Notes: a model not told the origin generated them from the sequence alone. DNA of 64,000 nt from JANPBY01 sp031430645 (GCA_031430645.1 JANPBY010000027.1:4321-68320), one strand, 5' to 3'. Positions 1-8,458 are shown, counted from the first letter of the stretch. Program-made: numbers and translations.

Positions 1-586
1 CGCCTATGACCTCACTCGCCAGCAGGCTCGCCTTCAGTCCGCGGCCCGCGCCGGTGGTGCCGCTCGACGCCACGACGACGACATCCTCTGGGCAGACCAC
101 GCCGCCAGCGACAAGCGGAGCGAGCGCCAAAGTGATCGCGACCGCGTAGCAACCGGTGTTGGCGACCCGGGTGGATTCGGCGATGCGGGTGCGCTGGCCC
201 GGCAGCTCCGGGAGGCCGTACGTCCAGGTCCCGGCGTGTGGACCGCCGTAGTAGGCGGTCCACGCATCCCCGTCCGCGAGTCGAAAATCCGCCCCAAGGT
301 CCACGACGGGCAGCTCAGGCGGGAGCTGCGTGACCAGCGCAGCTGACTCCCCGTGCGGGAGGGCCAGGAAGACCAGGTCGGCCTCGGCGAGCAGCGCCGG
401 GTCTGTCGGGTTGAAGGCGCGGTCAGCGAGGGGGACTAACTGGGGGTGCACGGCGGTCACCGGCTTGCCGGCGCTGGTCGAGGCGCAGACTGCCGCCAGC
501 TCGAGATCGGGGTGGCCGAGGACAAGCCTCAGCAGTTCCCCACCCGCGTAGCCGCTGGCGCCCGCGACCGCTACCCGAGGGGACAT
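1..586 (-). CDS. argC: N-acetyl-gamma-glutamyl-phosphate reductase, 3' part beyond the window
   Basis: Third step of arginine synthesis: NADPH-dependent reduction of N-acetylglutamyl-5-phosphate in the cytosol. The reading frame opens with ATG at 586 and stays open for 195 codons to the window edge, so the C-terminal part is missing. The N-terminus carries the Rossmann fingerprint GASGYAGGELLR (residues 9-20), and the catalytic cysteine lies in VANTGCYA (Cys146). Both are hallmarks of ArgC. It follows pheT by 73 bp in the same direction, the usual actinobacterial order in which pheST precedes the arg operon. The gap between them is AT-rich and may hold an ArgR operator. Confidence 0.95.
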   Translation of the reverse strand, partial: MSPRVAVAGASGYAGGELLRLVLGHPDLELAAVCASTSAGKPVTAVHPQLVPLADRAFNPTDPALLAEADLVFLALPHGESAALVTQLPPELPVVDLGADFRLADGDAWTAYYGGPHAGTWTYGLPELPGQRTRIAESTRVANTGCYAVAITLALAPLVAGGVVCPEDVVVVASSGTTGAGRGLKASLLASEVIG

Positions 587-592
587 AGTTCA

Positions 593-622
593 CGAATATA
601 CACTGACTGGTATCTATATGCG
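593..622 (-). promoter_or_regulatory. AT-rich inverted repeat upstream of argC, possible ArgR operator or promoter
   Basis: The two half-sites CGAATATACA (593-602) and TCTATATGCG (613-622) form an inverted repeat matching at 8 of 10 positions with a 10-bp spacer. The site sits 7-36 bp before the argC start, in a conspicuously AT-rich patch within GC-rich DNA. ARG boxes are AT-rich palindromic sites in this position in other bacteria. The assignment to ArgR is inferred; the match to a published actinobacterial consensus is only partial. Confidence 0.4.
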
Positions 623-659
623 ACCTGGTCGTGATCGCTCCCCGATGAAGAGCCAATCC

Positions 660-3170
660 TCAGGTGCGCTGGACAGCGCCCACGCGCCGTGCCGCTTCGG
701 CCACGGCCGCATCCCGCGCCGCTGAGGCCTCCTCGACCGTGAGCGTACGGTTCGGGGCACGGAAGCGGAGCGCGTACGCCAACGACTTGCGTCCCGCGCC
801 AAGCCGCTCGTCGCGGTAGACATCGAACAACCGCAGGGACTCGAGCAGCTCGCCGGCCCCGTCTCGCAGCGCATCCTCGACCGCGGAAGCCGTGACGTCC
901 TCGTCGACCACCAGAGCAACATCCTCTTTGGCCATGGGGAACCCGGAAATGGTTGGTCCCACGTCGAGGTCCTCGGCGAAGCCGGCAAGGGTCATCAGGT
1001 CGATCTGGGCCGCCACCGTGCGCGCGGGCAGACCGAGCTCGGAGACGACACGAGGATGCAGCTCTCCGGCATAGCCGACGTGCAGCGGCTCCGCTCCAGT
1101 ATCCACCAAGAGTTGTGCGCAGCGGCCCGGGTGCCAGGGAGCACGTTGCGCCTGCGCCACGATGAGGGGCGCGTCGATCGCGGCGGCGGCCTCACGGCAT
1201 ACCTGGATCACGTCGGCCCAGGTGGCTTCTCGCCCTGGTCCCCACCAACCGTCGGACTCGAGCTTGCCAGTCATGACGACAGCGACGTGAAACGGCTGAT
1301 CGGGCAGGGCGTCGTCGAGCGCCTTGAGCTCTTCATCGGTAGGGCGTCGGTCGACGCCGGGACGAGGCACCGGGAGCGGGTGGCCTGGCTTGGGGTGGAA
1401 CACCCGCCCGTGCTCGAAGAGCGCGAGGTCAGTGAAGCCGCGTCCCACGTTGCGCTTAGCTGTTGCGAGCAAGCCGGGCAGCAACGTGGTGCGCAGGAAC
1501 GGTTCCTCATCGGAGATCGGGTTCGCAAGCCTGACCATGTCGCGCCGGGCGTCATCCGCGGGCAGCCCCAACGCGTCCAAGGCGGCGACACCGACGAAGG
1601 GGTAGCACCGGACTTCGGTGAGCCCGGCGGCTGCCAGGGCGCGGGAGATGAGCAGCCCATGCCGCTTGGTCGTGCCGAACCCGCGCCCGGCCGGTGTCGG
1701 GCGCAGAACTGACGGGACCCCGTCGTAGCCCTCCAGCCGTACGACCTCCTCGGCGAGGTCGTTGGGGTCCGTCAGGTCGGGCCGCCAGGACGGCGGCGTC
1801 ACCACGATGCGCCCTTCGACGTCAGGCCCGGCGACCTCGCAGCCGACGTCGCGCAGTCGGCGCACGACGACGTCCGGGGAGTAGTCGACGCCTGCCACGC
1901 ACCCGGGGTGGTCGACGGGGATCGTGAGCGAGGACCTGGCTGGCCGCTCGTCGACCTCCGAGGCACCGACGTACGTCGCTCCGCCCAGCTCGACGAGCAG
2001 CGCGCAGGCCCGCGCCGAGGCGACCGGCTGCAGGGAGGAATCGACGCCGCGCTCGAATCGGCGGGAAGCCTCCGACGACAGCTTGTGCCGCCGTGACTGA
2101 CGGGCCACCGTGACGGCATCGAAGTGGGCTGCCTCGATGACCAGGTCAGTGCTGGCCGCGGAGATCTCCGTGCTCGCACCGCCCATCGTCCCGGCCAGCG
2201 CGATCGGTCCGGAGGAGTCGGCGATGAGCAGGTCCTCAGGATCGAGGACCCGATCGGCCCCATCTAGGGTCAGGAGCCGCTCCCCTGCGAGCGCGCGCCG
2301 GACGACGACCGGACCGGACAACCGGGACTCGTCGAAGGCGTGCAGCGGCTGGCCGAGTTCGAGCATGACGTAGTTGGTGATGTCGACGGCGAGACTGATG
2401 GGGCGCATCCCGGCGAGGTGAAGGCGACTGCTCAGCCATAGTGGGCTCGAGGCAGCCGGGTCGAACCCGGTCACGCGGCGGAGCACGATCCGGTCGGCTC
2501 CTGTGGGGTCCCCGATGGAGACCGGGTGCCCGGGCAAGCTGTCGTCCGTTGGGAGCGGGAAGTTGGCGGGGTCGCGCAGCGGGACGTCGTACGCCGTTGC
2601 CGCCTCGCGGGCGATGCCTCGGACGGATAGCGCGTAGCCACGGTCCGGCGTGACCGCGATGTCCAGGACGGACTCAGGCAGCCCGAGTAGTGGCTTCGCG
2701 TCGGCGCCGGGTTCTGCGCCGGCGGCCAGGTCCGCCGGCAGGACGTAGATCCCGGAGTGGTCTTCGCCGAGGTCGAGCTCCTTGAGCGAACAGATCATGC
2801 CGTCGCTCACGTGGCCATAGGTCTTGCGCGCAGAGATCGCAAAGCCGCCGGGAAGCACCGCTCCGGGGAGCGCCACGACCACGAGGTCGCCGGTCGCGAA
2901 GTTGTGCGCACCGCAGACGATGCCGCGCGCACCACCCTCGGCGTTGTGCTCGCCGACGTCGACCTGGCACCAGCGGATCGTCTTGCCGTTGGACTGCGGC
3001 TCGTCGGCCGTGTCCAGCACCCGCCCGACGACCAGTGGACCGGGGACGTCGACCTCGTCGACGGTCTCGACTTCGAGGCCCGCTCGGACGAGGCGGGCAG
3101 CGACATCGCGGCCGGTCTCGCCGACCGGCAGGTCGACGTACTCACGCAACCATCGCAACGGGACGCGCAT
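660..3170 (-). CDS. pheT: phenylalanine-tRNA ligase beta subunit
   Basis: Beta chain of the alpha2beta2 enzyme that charges tRNA-Phe, 836 residues, normal for the bacterial subunit. The N-terminus MRVPLRWLREYVDLP is typical. A tRNA-binding OB-fold follows (about residues 40-155, with LVVGRVL), then the B3/B4 editing region and B5 domain, and a C-terminal ferredoxin-like anticodon-binding domain (ISGFPMAKEDVALVVDEDV region). A longer open frame exists upstream, but the ATG at 3170 is chosen because it overlaps the pheS stop by one base (TGATG), which indicates translational coupling and equal subunit synthesis. Confidence 0.96.
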   Translation of the reverse strand: MRVPLRWLREYVDLPVGETGRDVAARLVRAGLEVETVDEVDVPGPLVVGRVLDTADEPQSNGKTIRWCQVDVGEHNAEGGARGIVCGAHNFATGDLVVVALPGAVLPGGFAISARKTYGHVSDGMICSLKELDLGEDHSGIYVLPADLAAGAEPGADAKPLLGLPESVLDIAVTPDRGYALSVRGIAREAATAYDVPLRDPANFPLPTDDSLPGHPVSIGDPTGADRIVLRRVTGFDPAASSPLWLSSRLHLAGMRPISLAVDITNYVMLELGQPLHAFDESRLSGPVVVRRALAGERLLTLDGADRVLDPEDLLIADSSGPIALAGTMGGASTEISAASTDLVIEAAHFDAVTVARQSRRHKLSSEASRRFERGVDSSLQPVASARACALLVELGGATYVGASEVDERPARSSLTIPVDHPGCVAGVDYSPDVVVRRLRDVGCEVAGPDVEGRIVVTPPSWRPDLTDPNDLAEEVVRLEGYDGVPSVLRPTPAGRGFGTTKRHGLLISRALAAAGLTEVRCYPFVGVAALDALGLPADDARRDMVRLANPISDEEPFLRTTLLPGLLATAKRNVGRGFTDLALFEHGRVFHPKPGHPLPVPRPGVDRRPTDEELKALDDALPDQPFHVAVVMTGKLESDGWWGPGREATWADVIQVCREAAAAIDAPLIVAQAQRAPWHPGRCAQLLVDTGAEPLHVGYAGELHPRVVSELGLPARTVAAQIDLMTLAGFAEDLDVGPTISGFPMAKEDVALVVDEDVTASAVEDALRDGAGELLESLRLFDVYRDERLGAGRKSLAYALRFRAPNRTLTVEEASAARDAAVAEAARRVGAVQRT

Positions 3171-4279
3171 CAGACCTCCATGCCGAAGGCCTGGGTGAAG
3201 CGGACGTCGCCCTCCACCATGTCGCGCATGTCGCGCACGTCGTGCCGGAACATCAGCGTGCGCTCGATGCCCATGCCGAAGGCGAAACCGCTGTAACGGT
3301 CGGGGTCGATGCCGCAGGCGACCAGCACGCGCGGGTTGACCACCCCGCAGCCGCCCCACTCGATCCAGCCCTCGCTGGAGCAGGTACGACACGGGTTTGC
3401 GGGGTCACCGACAGAGGCGCCGCGGCACACGAAGCACTCGAGGTCGACCTCGGCGCTCGGCTCGGTGAAGGGGAAGTACGACGGGCGTAGCCGCGTGACG
3501 ATGCCCTCGCCAAACATCGAGGCGGCGAAGTGATCGAGGGTGCCCTTGAGGTCGGCCATCGTGATGCCCTCGTCGACGACCAACCCCTCGACCTGGCCGA
3601 AGACCGGGGTGTGGGTGGCATCGAGCTCATCGGTGCGGAACACCCGCCCCGGGCAAATCATGTAGATCGGGGGTTCCTGGGTGAGCATGGTGCGGATCTG
3701 AACCGGCGAGGTCTGGGTGCGCAAGACGAGGCCGGAGTCGGCGGACTCGACGAAGAACGTGTCCTGCATGGTCCGTGCCGGGTGGTCAGGCGGGATGTTG
3801 AGAGCATCGAAGTTGAGCCACTCCGCCTCGACCTCGGGGCCGTCGACGATGTCGTAGCCCATGGCGGCGAACACCTCGCCGATGCGTTCGGTCAGCGTGG
3901 TCAGCGGATGCCGCGCTCCCTGGAGCCGGCGATCGTGCGGGAGCGTGACATCGACGGCCTCCTCAACCAGCACCCGCTCGTCACGCTCCGCTTCGAGCTC
4001 GGTCTGGCGGGCTTCAAGCGCAGCGCGTACGACCTGCCGGGCCTCCCCCACCCGCTTGCCAGCTTCGGCCTTCGCTTGTGGGGGCAGCGCGCCGATCTCC
4101 CGGTTGGCCAGCGCGAGCGGGCTTCGGTCGCCAGCGTGGGCGAGCCGCGCCGCCTTGAGCTGGTCGAGGTCGGTGGCGGCCGCGAACGCTGCGAGCGCCT
4201 CGTCTCGGACACGCGCCACCTCGTCGGGGTGAAGCGGGGTCACCTCGACGGGGTCGAAGCTCTTGTTGGGTGCGGACAC
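3170..4279 (-). CDS. pheS: phenylalanine-tRNA ligase alpha subunit
   Basis: Catalytic alpha chain of phenylalanyl-tRNA synthetase, 369 residues with a GTG start. An N-terminal coiled-coil arm (about 20-110) precedes the class II core: motif 1 region around FAAMGYDIVDGPEVE, motif 2 in PGRVFRTDELDATHTPVF, and motif 3 in GFAFGMGIERTLMFRH. It carries a four-cysteine insert (CFVCRG, then CRTCSSEGW) seen in some bacterial PheS. It lies 48 bp downstream of an unrelated oxygenase-like gene and is coupled to pheT. Confidence 0.96.
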   Translation of the reverse strand: MSAPNKSFDPVEVTPLHPDEVARVRDEALAAFAAATDLDQLKAARLAHAGDRSPLALANREIGALPPQAKAEAGKRVGEARQVVRAALEARQTELEAERDERVLVEEAVDVTLPHDRRLQGARHPLTTLTERIGEVFAAMGYDIVDGPEVEAEWLNFDALNIPPDHPARTMQDTFFVESADSGLVLRTQTSPVQIRTMLTQEPPIYMICPGRVFRTDELDATHTPVFGQVEGLVVDEGITMADLKGTLDHFAASMFGEGIVTRLRPSYFPFTEPSAEVDLECFVCRGASVGDPANPCRTCSSEGWIEWGGCGVVNPRVLVACGIDPDRYSGFAFGMGIERTLMFRHDVRDMRDMVEGDVRFTQAFGMEV

Positions 4280-4327
4280 AACCCAGAACTCTACTGAGCC
4301 AGCGTCCGTTCCTCCGACCTGATTCTT

Positions 4328-5086
4328 CTAGGCCTCGGACATGACCTCGGGGGTCGACGGTTCGTTGGCCGCCGCGGCGCGTTCGGCGAGGATGCGGTCG
4401 ACCTCATCGAGCTCGTGCTGTGGGACGGCGGGGCTGTCGATGCGCGACACGCCGTTGTACTTCTCGAGGTATGCGCCGAGCTCGGGACCGGACTCCCAGG
4501 AGGTGATCAGGCAGTACCTCGGCTCTGCGCCCGGGTGATAGACAGCGTGATAGAGCCGCTGGGTGTCCACGATGACCTGGGCGCCCGCAGGGAGCGGGAT
4601 CCGAGACTCCGTGGAAGGGTCGTCCTTGACCTCGCGCAGCACCATGACCGAGTCGGGGTTGTCGGTCAGGTTGAAGAACCCACGGACGATCCAGCCGGTG
4701 CCCTCGGGGTTCAGCCGGTTGTTGTCGTCGATGTGCAGGTTGCGCGTGACGGTCTCGGCGTAGGTGTTCGGCTGCAGCTCGATGACCCGGCAGCGGCCGA
4801 TGTTGGCGCCCGGCTCCTCGGCGCGGGCCTTCAGGCGGGGCGCCTTCTCGACGTTGGCCTCGACCCAGACGCCGTCCTTGTCGGTCTTGGGCGGGTCGTG
4901 GTGCCAGAACCCGTTGCACTCCATGTCGCCGTACGCGCTGGCCAGCGGCGCGAAGCGCGTGTCGCCGGACGACTTCCAGTCGACGAAGTGGATGTCCTTC
5001 CACTCGGCCGGGTCCTGCGACTGGTCATAGCGGTCCAGGACGACGTAGCCGGTCTCCTCGAACTGCTCCAACTTGGTGTAACTCAC
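4328..5086 (-). CDS. putative Fe(II)/2-oxoglutarate-type oxygenase fold protein of unknown function
   Basis: A 252-residue soluble protein that I cannot assign to a named enzyme. It has the pattern of a double-stranded beta-helix dioxygenase: an HxD pair in RNLHIDDNN (His118, Asp120), a late histidine in RLYHAVYH (His180 or His184), and an arginine in EPRYC (Arg190) that could bind a carboxylate cosubstrate. No signal peptide or membrane segment is present. Translation starts at GTG with a strong AAGGAGG site just upstream. It interrupts the usual tsnR-pheS adjacency and lies directly behind the tsnR terminator, so it probably has its own promoter. Similar proteins are, to my recollection, present in other actinobacteria. 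The oxygenase assignment is inference from spacing of the metal ligands. Confidence 0.6.
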   Translation of the reverse strand: MSYTKLEQFEETGYVVLDRYDQSQDPAEWKDIHFVDWKSSGDTRFAPLASAYGDMECNGFWHHDPPKTDKDGVWVEANVEKAPRLKARAEEPGANIGRCRVIELQPNTYAETVTRNLHIDDNNRLNPEGTGWIVRGFFNLTDNPDSVMVLREVKDDPSTESRIPLPAGAQVIVDTQRLYHAVYHPGAEPRYCLITSWESGPELGAYLEKYNGVSRIDSPAVPQHELDEVDRILAERAAAANEPSTPEVMSEA

Positions 5087-5181
5087 AGGGTCCTCCTTGG
5101 CCTACGGGGCGTCCGTCCAATCGTCTCGCGGCGTCACGCCAAGGCCAAGCCGACTCGGCGAGCGCAACTCGATGAGTGCCC

Positions 5182-5203
5182 AAAACCCCGCTAAGTAGCG
5201 GGG
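5182..5203 (-). terminator. intrinsic terminator after tsnR
   Basis: CCCCGCT at 5186-5192 and AGCGGGG at 5197-5203 form a perfect 7-bp stem with a 4-nt loop. Read on the minus strand it is followed by TTTT (5185-5182). It lies about 20 bp beyond the stop codon of the rRNA methyltransferase gene, so it should end the infC-rpmI-rplT-tsnR transcript. Confidence 0.8.
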
Positions 5204-5222
5204 CAAGGGGTCCTTGCACCCA

Positions 5223-6059
5223 CTACCGGTGGGCGCGGGCGCTGGCGTAGAGACAGACGGCGGCGGCGGTTGCCAGGTTGAGGGATTCGGCCCGGCCGTG
5301 GATGGGGACGCGGACCACCGCGTCGCACAGAGCCCTTGTCTCCGCAGGCAGGCCCCAGGCTTCGTTTCCGAAGACCCAGGCGGTTGGTGCCGACAGGGCG
5401 CCGGAGTCGACCTCTTCGTCGAGATCGCGCTCCCCCGCCCCGTCAGCGGCCACGATCCGCAAGCCGGCAGCCCGCAAGTCCGTCACGGTCTGCGCGATCT
5501 CCGCCCCAAGGACCAGCGGCACGTGAAATAGGGACCCGGCCGTCGCACGCACGACCTTGCCGTTGTAGGGATCCACCGAAGCTTCGGAGAGCACCAGCCC
5601 GTCCGCCCCGGCCGCGTCAGCGACTCGCACGACCGCTCCTGCGTTGCCGGGGTCGCGGACGTGCGCCAGAACGGCAACCAACGAGGGAGTACGGCTCCGC
5701 CCGAGTGAATCGTTCAGGAAGTCAGCGAGCGTCACGTCGACGAACCCACACACGGCCACAATTCCCTGTGGCGTCACGGTTTGGGCCAGCTCGGCGAGCA
5801 CCACGGCCCCGACATGGTCCACCTCGACACCCAGCGCCCGGGCTGCGGCGAGCAGCTCGGGGTGACGGGCCTCGGCGTCGCCGGTGACAAAGACCTGGCG
5901 GATGAGGCCGGGACGCTCTGCAGCGAGCCCGAGCGCCTCGCGTACGGCCTGCGGGCCTTCGACAAGGAATTCGTGCGCCTCGGCTCGGAAGGCCCGCTTG
6001 AGAAGCCGACGGGCCGCCGTCACACGCTTGTTGCGCGGTGACAGCGGCCCGACAGACAT
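5223..6059 (-). CDS. tsnR: SpoU/TrmH-family RNA 2'-O-methyltransferase
   Basis: A SAM-dependent SPOUT methyltransferase of 278 residues, probably modifying rRNA. An N-terminal RNA substrate-binding (L30-like) domain is followed by the knotted SpoU domain with motif 1 (VRDPGNAGAVVR), motif 2 (AWVFGNEAWGL) and motif 3 (VPIHGRAESLNLATAAAV). It lies 31 bp after rplT, as tsnR does in mycobacteria, consistent with co-expression with ribosomal proteins. The exact rRNA target cannot be read from sequence; RlmB-like or TsnR-like are both possible. Confidence 0.88.
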   Translation of the reverse strand: MSVGPLSPRNKRVTAARRLLKRAFRAEAHEFLVEGPQAVREALGLAAERPGLIRQVFVTGDAEARHPELLAAARALGVEVDHVGAVVLAELAQTVTPQGIVAVCGFVDVTLADFLNDSLGRSRTPSLVAVLAHVRDPGNAGAVVRVADAAGADGLVLSEASVDPYNGKVVRATAGSLFHVPLVLGAEIAQTVTDLRAAGLRIVAADGAGERDLDEEVDSGALSAPTAWVFGNEAWGLPAETRALCDAVVRVPIHGRAESLNLATAAAVCLYASARAHR

Positions 6060-6090
6060 GCCGAGAATCTAGGCGCTAGCGAAACAGGGG

Positions 6091-6471
6091 TCAGGCGGCT
6101 GGTGCGTTGACGTCGGACGGAAGGGCCGCCTTGGCCCGCTCGACCAACGTGGTGAACGCTGCCGGGTCATTGACCGCAAGCTCGGCGAGCATGCGCCTGT
6201 CCACCTCGATGTCGGCAGCCTTGAGGCCCTGGATCAGCCGGTTGTAGGTCAGGCCATTTGCGCGGGAGGCCGCGTTGATGCGCTGGATCCAGAGCTGACG
6301 GAAGTCGCCCTTGCGCTTCTTGCGGTCACCGTAGGAGTAGACGAGTGAGTGAGTGACCTGCTCTTTCGCCTTGCGGTACAGCCGCGAACGCTGACCGCGG
6401 TAGCCGCTCGCCCGCTCAAGGGTGACCCGGCGCTTCTTGTGGGCGTTGACCGCCCGCTTGACGCGTGCCAT
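6091..6471 (-). CDS. rplT: 50S ribosomal protein L20
   Basis: A basic 126-residue protein beginning MARVKRAVNAHKKRR, with the L20 signatures ASGYRGQRSRLYRKAKEQV and LWIQRINAASRANGLTY. L20 binds 23S rRNA early in large-subunit assembly. It is the third gene of the infC-rpmI-rplT operon, 33 bp after rpmI. The acidic C-terminal tail (PSDVNAPAA) is slightly longer than in many orthologues. Confidence 0.98.
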   Translation of the reverse strand: MARVKRAVNAHKKRRVTLERASGYRGQRSRLYRKAKEQVTHSLVYSYGDRKKRKGDFRQLWIQRINAASRANGLTYNRLIQGLKAADIEVDRRMLAELAVNDPAAFTTLVERAKAALPSDVNAPAA

Positions 6472-6504
6472 GACAGTGCTCCTGAAAGATGTGAGGGACG
6501 AGGG

Positions 6505-6699
6505 TCAGATGCCGAGGAGGCGCTTGATCCGCTTGGTGTCAGCGGGGGCAACATTGACGTCGCCCGCGAGGCGTCGCTTGCGCCGTGAGGACTTGTACTC
6601 GAGCAAGTGTCGAGCGTTGGCCTGCTCACGCATGAGCTTGCCGGACCCTGTCACGCGAAAGCGCTTCTTGGTCCCGCTGTGGGTCTTGTTTTTCGGCAT
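6505..6699 (-). CDS. rpmI: 50S ribosomal protein L35
   Basis: A 64-residue basic protein, MPKNKTHSGTKKRFRVTGSG at the N-terminus and KRIKRLLG at the C-terminus, both diagnostic of L35. It lies between infC and rplT, 20 bp behind infC, in the order conserved across bacteria. Confidence 0.98.
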   Translation of the reverse strand: MPKNKTHSGTKKRFRVTGSGKLMREQANARHLLEYKSSRRKRRLAGDVNVAPADTKRIKRLLGI

Positions 6700-6719
6700 G
6701 GCGCCTGTCGTCCTTCCGG

Positions 6720-7397
6720 TCAGGCCTCGACGGCTGTGCCGTCGATGACCTCGTCAACTGTCGCTATCGGTGCGGTGGCGGCGCTGGGTACGGCTTCTTC
6801 GGCTGACTCGTCCACGCGCCGCGCGGCTTTGCCTGCCTTGGCCTCAGCCATCGCTTCGGCCTTCTTCTTATAGGGGCCAAGCACCATGATCATGTTGCGG
6901 CCGTCCTGTTTCGGTGCGAACTCGACGAAGCCGAGTTCCTGGACGTCCTCCGCCATGCGCTGCAGGAGTCGGTACCCCAGCTCGGGTCGACTCTGTTCAC
7001 GCCCTCGGAACATGATCGTGATCTTGACCTTGTCACCAGCCTTGAGGAACCGGATGACGTGACCCTTCTTGGTCTCGTAGTCATGCGGGTCGATCTTCGG
7101 CCGGAGCTTCATTTCCTTGATGACCGTGTTGACCTGGTTCTTGCGGGACTCGCGGGCCTTTTGCGCGTTTTCGTACTTGAACTTGCCGTAGTCCATGAGC
7201 TTGCACACCGGCGGGCGCTCCATGGGAGCTACCTCGACCAAGTCGAGATCGCTCTCCTGGGCCAGCTCGAGTGCCTTTTCGATGCGGACGATGCCGACCT
7301 GCTCGCCGTTCGGACCGACCAGCCGCACCTCTGGGACGCGGATCCGATCGTTGATACGGGGTTCGACGCTGATGGGGCCTCCTCGGTCGTGGTTCAC
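6720..7397 (-). CDS. infC: translation initiation factor IF-3
   Basis: Binds the 30S subunit, prevents premature 50S joining and proofreads start-codon selection. The frame is 225 residues from GTG at 7397. The N-domain contains RINDRIRVPEVRLVGPNGEQ and the linker KLMDYGKFKYE; the C-domain contains KGHVIRFLKAGDKVKITIMF and GRNMIMVLGPYKKK. A low-complexity Ala/Glu tail of about 35 residues follows, as in other high-GC actinobacteria. No clear Shine-Dalgarno precedes the GTG, and a terminator-like hairpin lies 29 bp upstream, so expression is probably controlled at the leader. The exact start is less sure than the identity. Confidence 0.95.
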   Translation of the reverse strand: MNHDRGGPISVEPRINDRIRVPEVRLVGPNGEQVGIVRIEKALELAQESDLDLVEVAPMERPPVCKLMDYGKFKYENAQKARESRKNQVNTVIKEMKLRPKIDPHDYETKKGHVIRFLKAGDKVKITIMFRGREQSRPELGYRLLQRMAEDVQELGFVEFAPKQDGRNMIMVLGPYKKKAEAMAEAKAGKAARRVDESAEEAVPSAATAPIATVDEVIDGTAVEA

Positions 7398-7417
7398 GGG
7401 CGAAACCGCTCAGGAGC

Positions 7418-7453
7418 AAGAGAAAGGCCCTCGCGCCTGACGCAGCGAGGGCC
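7418..7453 (-). terminator. terminator-like hairpin in the infC leader (putative attenuator)
   Basis: On the minus strand GGCCCTCGC (7453-7445) pairs perfectly with GCGAGGGCC (7434-7426) around a 10-nt loop and is followed by TTTCTCTT. This has the form of an intrinsic terminator but sits 29-56 bp before the infC start, inside its 5' leader. No gene lies between it and infC, so termination here would act as attenuation of the infC operon. Alternatively it could be the end of the aquaporin transcript. Confidence 0.6.
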
Positions 7454-7616
7454 CACACGACCGGGCAAGGACACAAGCTGAGCTGGGGCGCGCAGCCGAC
7501 ATCCATGCAGGTTCGCCCCCGAAGAGGCGGACCGACCGGACCCACCAGCCTGGTGGTGCAACGGCTGGCAGGTGGGAGGTGGACCTCCACTTGCTGACCC
7601 GACCTCGCGAACGAGG
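7454..7616 (-). promoter_or_regulatory. structured 5' region of the infC operon
   Basis: This gene-free stretch between the aquaporin gene and infC contains three compact inverted repeats: CCTCG/CGAGG closing a TTCG loop on the minus strand (7603-7616), GGAGGT/ACCTCC (7575-7588), and CCACCA/TGGTGG (7542-7556). Together with the terminator-like stem at 7426-7453 they look like a folded untranslated leader. I could not match it to a known RNA family, and no convincing leader peptide was identified. Confidence 0.45.
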
Positions 7617-7675
7617 GCGAATCGGTCGTACGAGAGACTACGGCAGGGAACCGTCGGCGGCCAAACTGCGCCGGA

Positions 7676-8458
7676 TCAAGCCCCCATCGCGTCTTCGCCT
7701 GAAGGGTCGGCTTCGCCGCTGTCCTTGCCCACGACGGTATAGATCAGCGCACCGAGGCAACCGCCGAGGATCGGGGCCACCCAGAACAACCACAGCTGGC
7801 CAAGCGCCCATCCCTCGCCGTTCACCGCCAACGCGAGAGCAGGGCCGGTCGATCGCGCCGGGTTCACCGACGTGTTGGTGACCGGAATGCTGATGAGGTG
7901 GATCAGAGTAAGCGTGAGGCCGATCGACAGAGCAGCAAACCCCGGCGCCGCCAACTTGTCGGTGACACCCATGATCACCAGAAGGAACACCGCGGTCAGG
8001 ATGACCTCGATGAGAAAGCCTGCGAGCAGGGCGTACTGGCCTGGTGAGTGATCGCCGAAGCCGTTCGCCGCGAACCCACCCGCGGCGAGCGCGTCCGCGG
8101 TGCTGCCCTTCTTGTTGATGGCGATGACCCACAAGGTGGCCGATGCGGTGATCGCAGCAAGAACCTGGACGACGACGTAGGGCGCAACGTCCTTCCACGG
8201 GAACCGCTTTGAGGCGGCCAGCCCGATGGAGATCGCCGGGTTGAAGTGGCCACCCGAGATCGGGCCTAAGGCGTAGGCCCCCGCCACCACGGTCAGGCCG
8301 AAAGCCAGGGAGACACCGAGGAATCCAATGCCGAGCCCAGTCGCCTCGGAACTGACGGGGTCGATGAATTGGGCGGCGAGCACGGCTGCACCAGTGCCGC
8401 CGAAGACGAGCAGAAAGGTGCCGATGAACTCGGCACCGAGTCGCGATCCGAGCTTCAT
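7676..8458 (-). CDS. aqpZ: aquaporin (MIP family, AqpZ-like water channel)
   Basis: An integral membrane channel of 260 residues with six hydrophobic segments and both NPA boxes: HFNPAIS (residues 71-77) and SVNPARS (197-203). The stretch HLISIPVTNTSVNPARS, with a histidine 15 residues before the arginine, matches the selectivity filter of AqpZ-type water channels rather than glycerol facilitators. The ATG at 8458 follows an AGGAG site and is preferred over a longer upstream frame that would add a non-membrane tail. The acidic C-terminus is cytoplasmic. Confidence 0.92.
   Translation of the reverse strand: MKLGSRLGAEFIGTFLLVFGGTGAAVLAAQFIDPVSSEATGLGIGFLGVSLAFGLTVVAGAYALGPISGGHFNPAISIGLAASKRFPWKDVAPYVVVQVLAAITASATLWVIAINKKGSTADALAAGGFAANGFGDHSPGQYALLAGFLIEVILTAVFLLVIMGVTDKLAAPGFAALSIGLTLTLIHLISIPVTNTSVNPARSTGPALALAVNGEGWALGQLWLFWVAPILGGCLGALIYTVVGKDSGEADPSGEDAMGA

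Noticed and set aside
3170..3392. N-terminal extension of the pheT frame into pheS
   Set aside because: The extra 74 codons are inside conserved pheS sequence, and the proper PheT N-terminus starts at the coupled ATG at 3170.
7081..7590. Possible long leader ORF over the infC leader
   Set aside because: It runs out of phase through infC and crosses all the inverted repeats; its composition is that of a shadow frame, and no ribosome binding site supports it.
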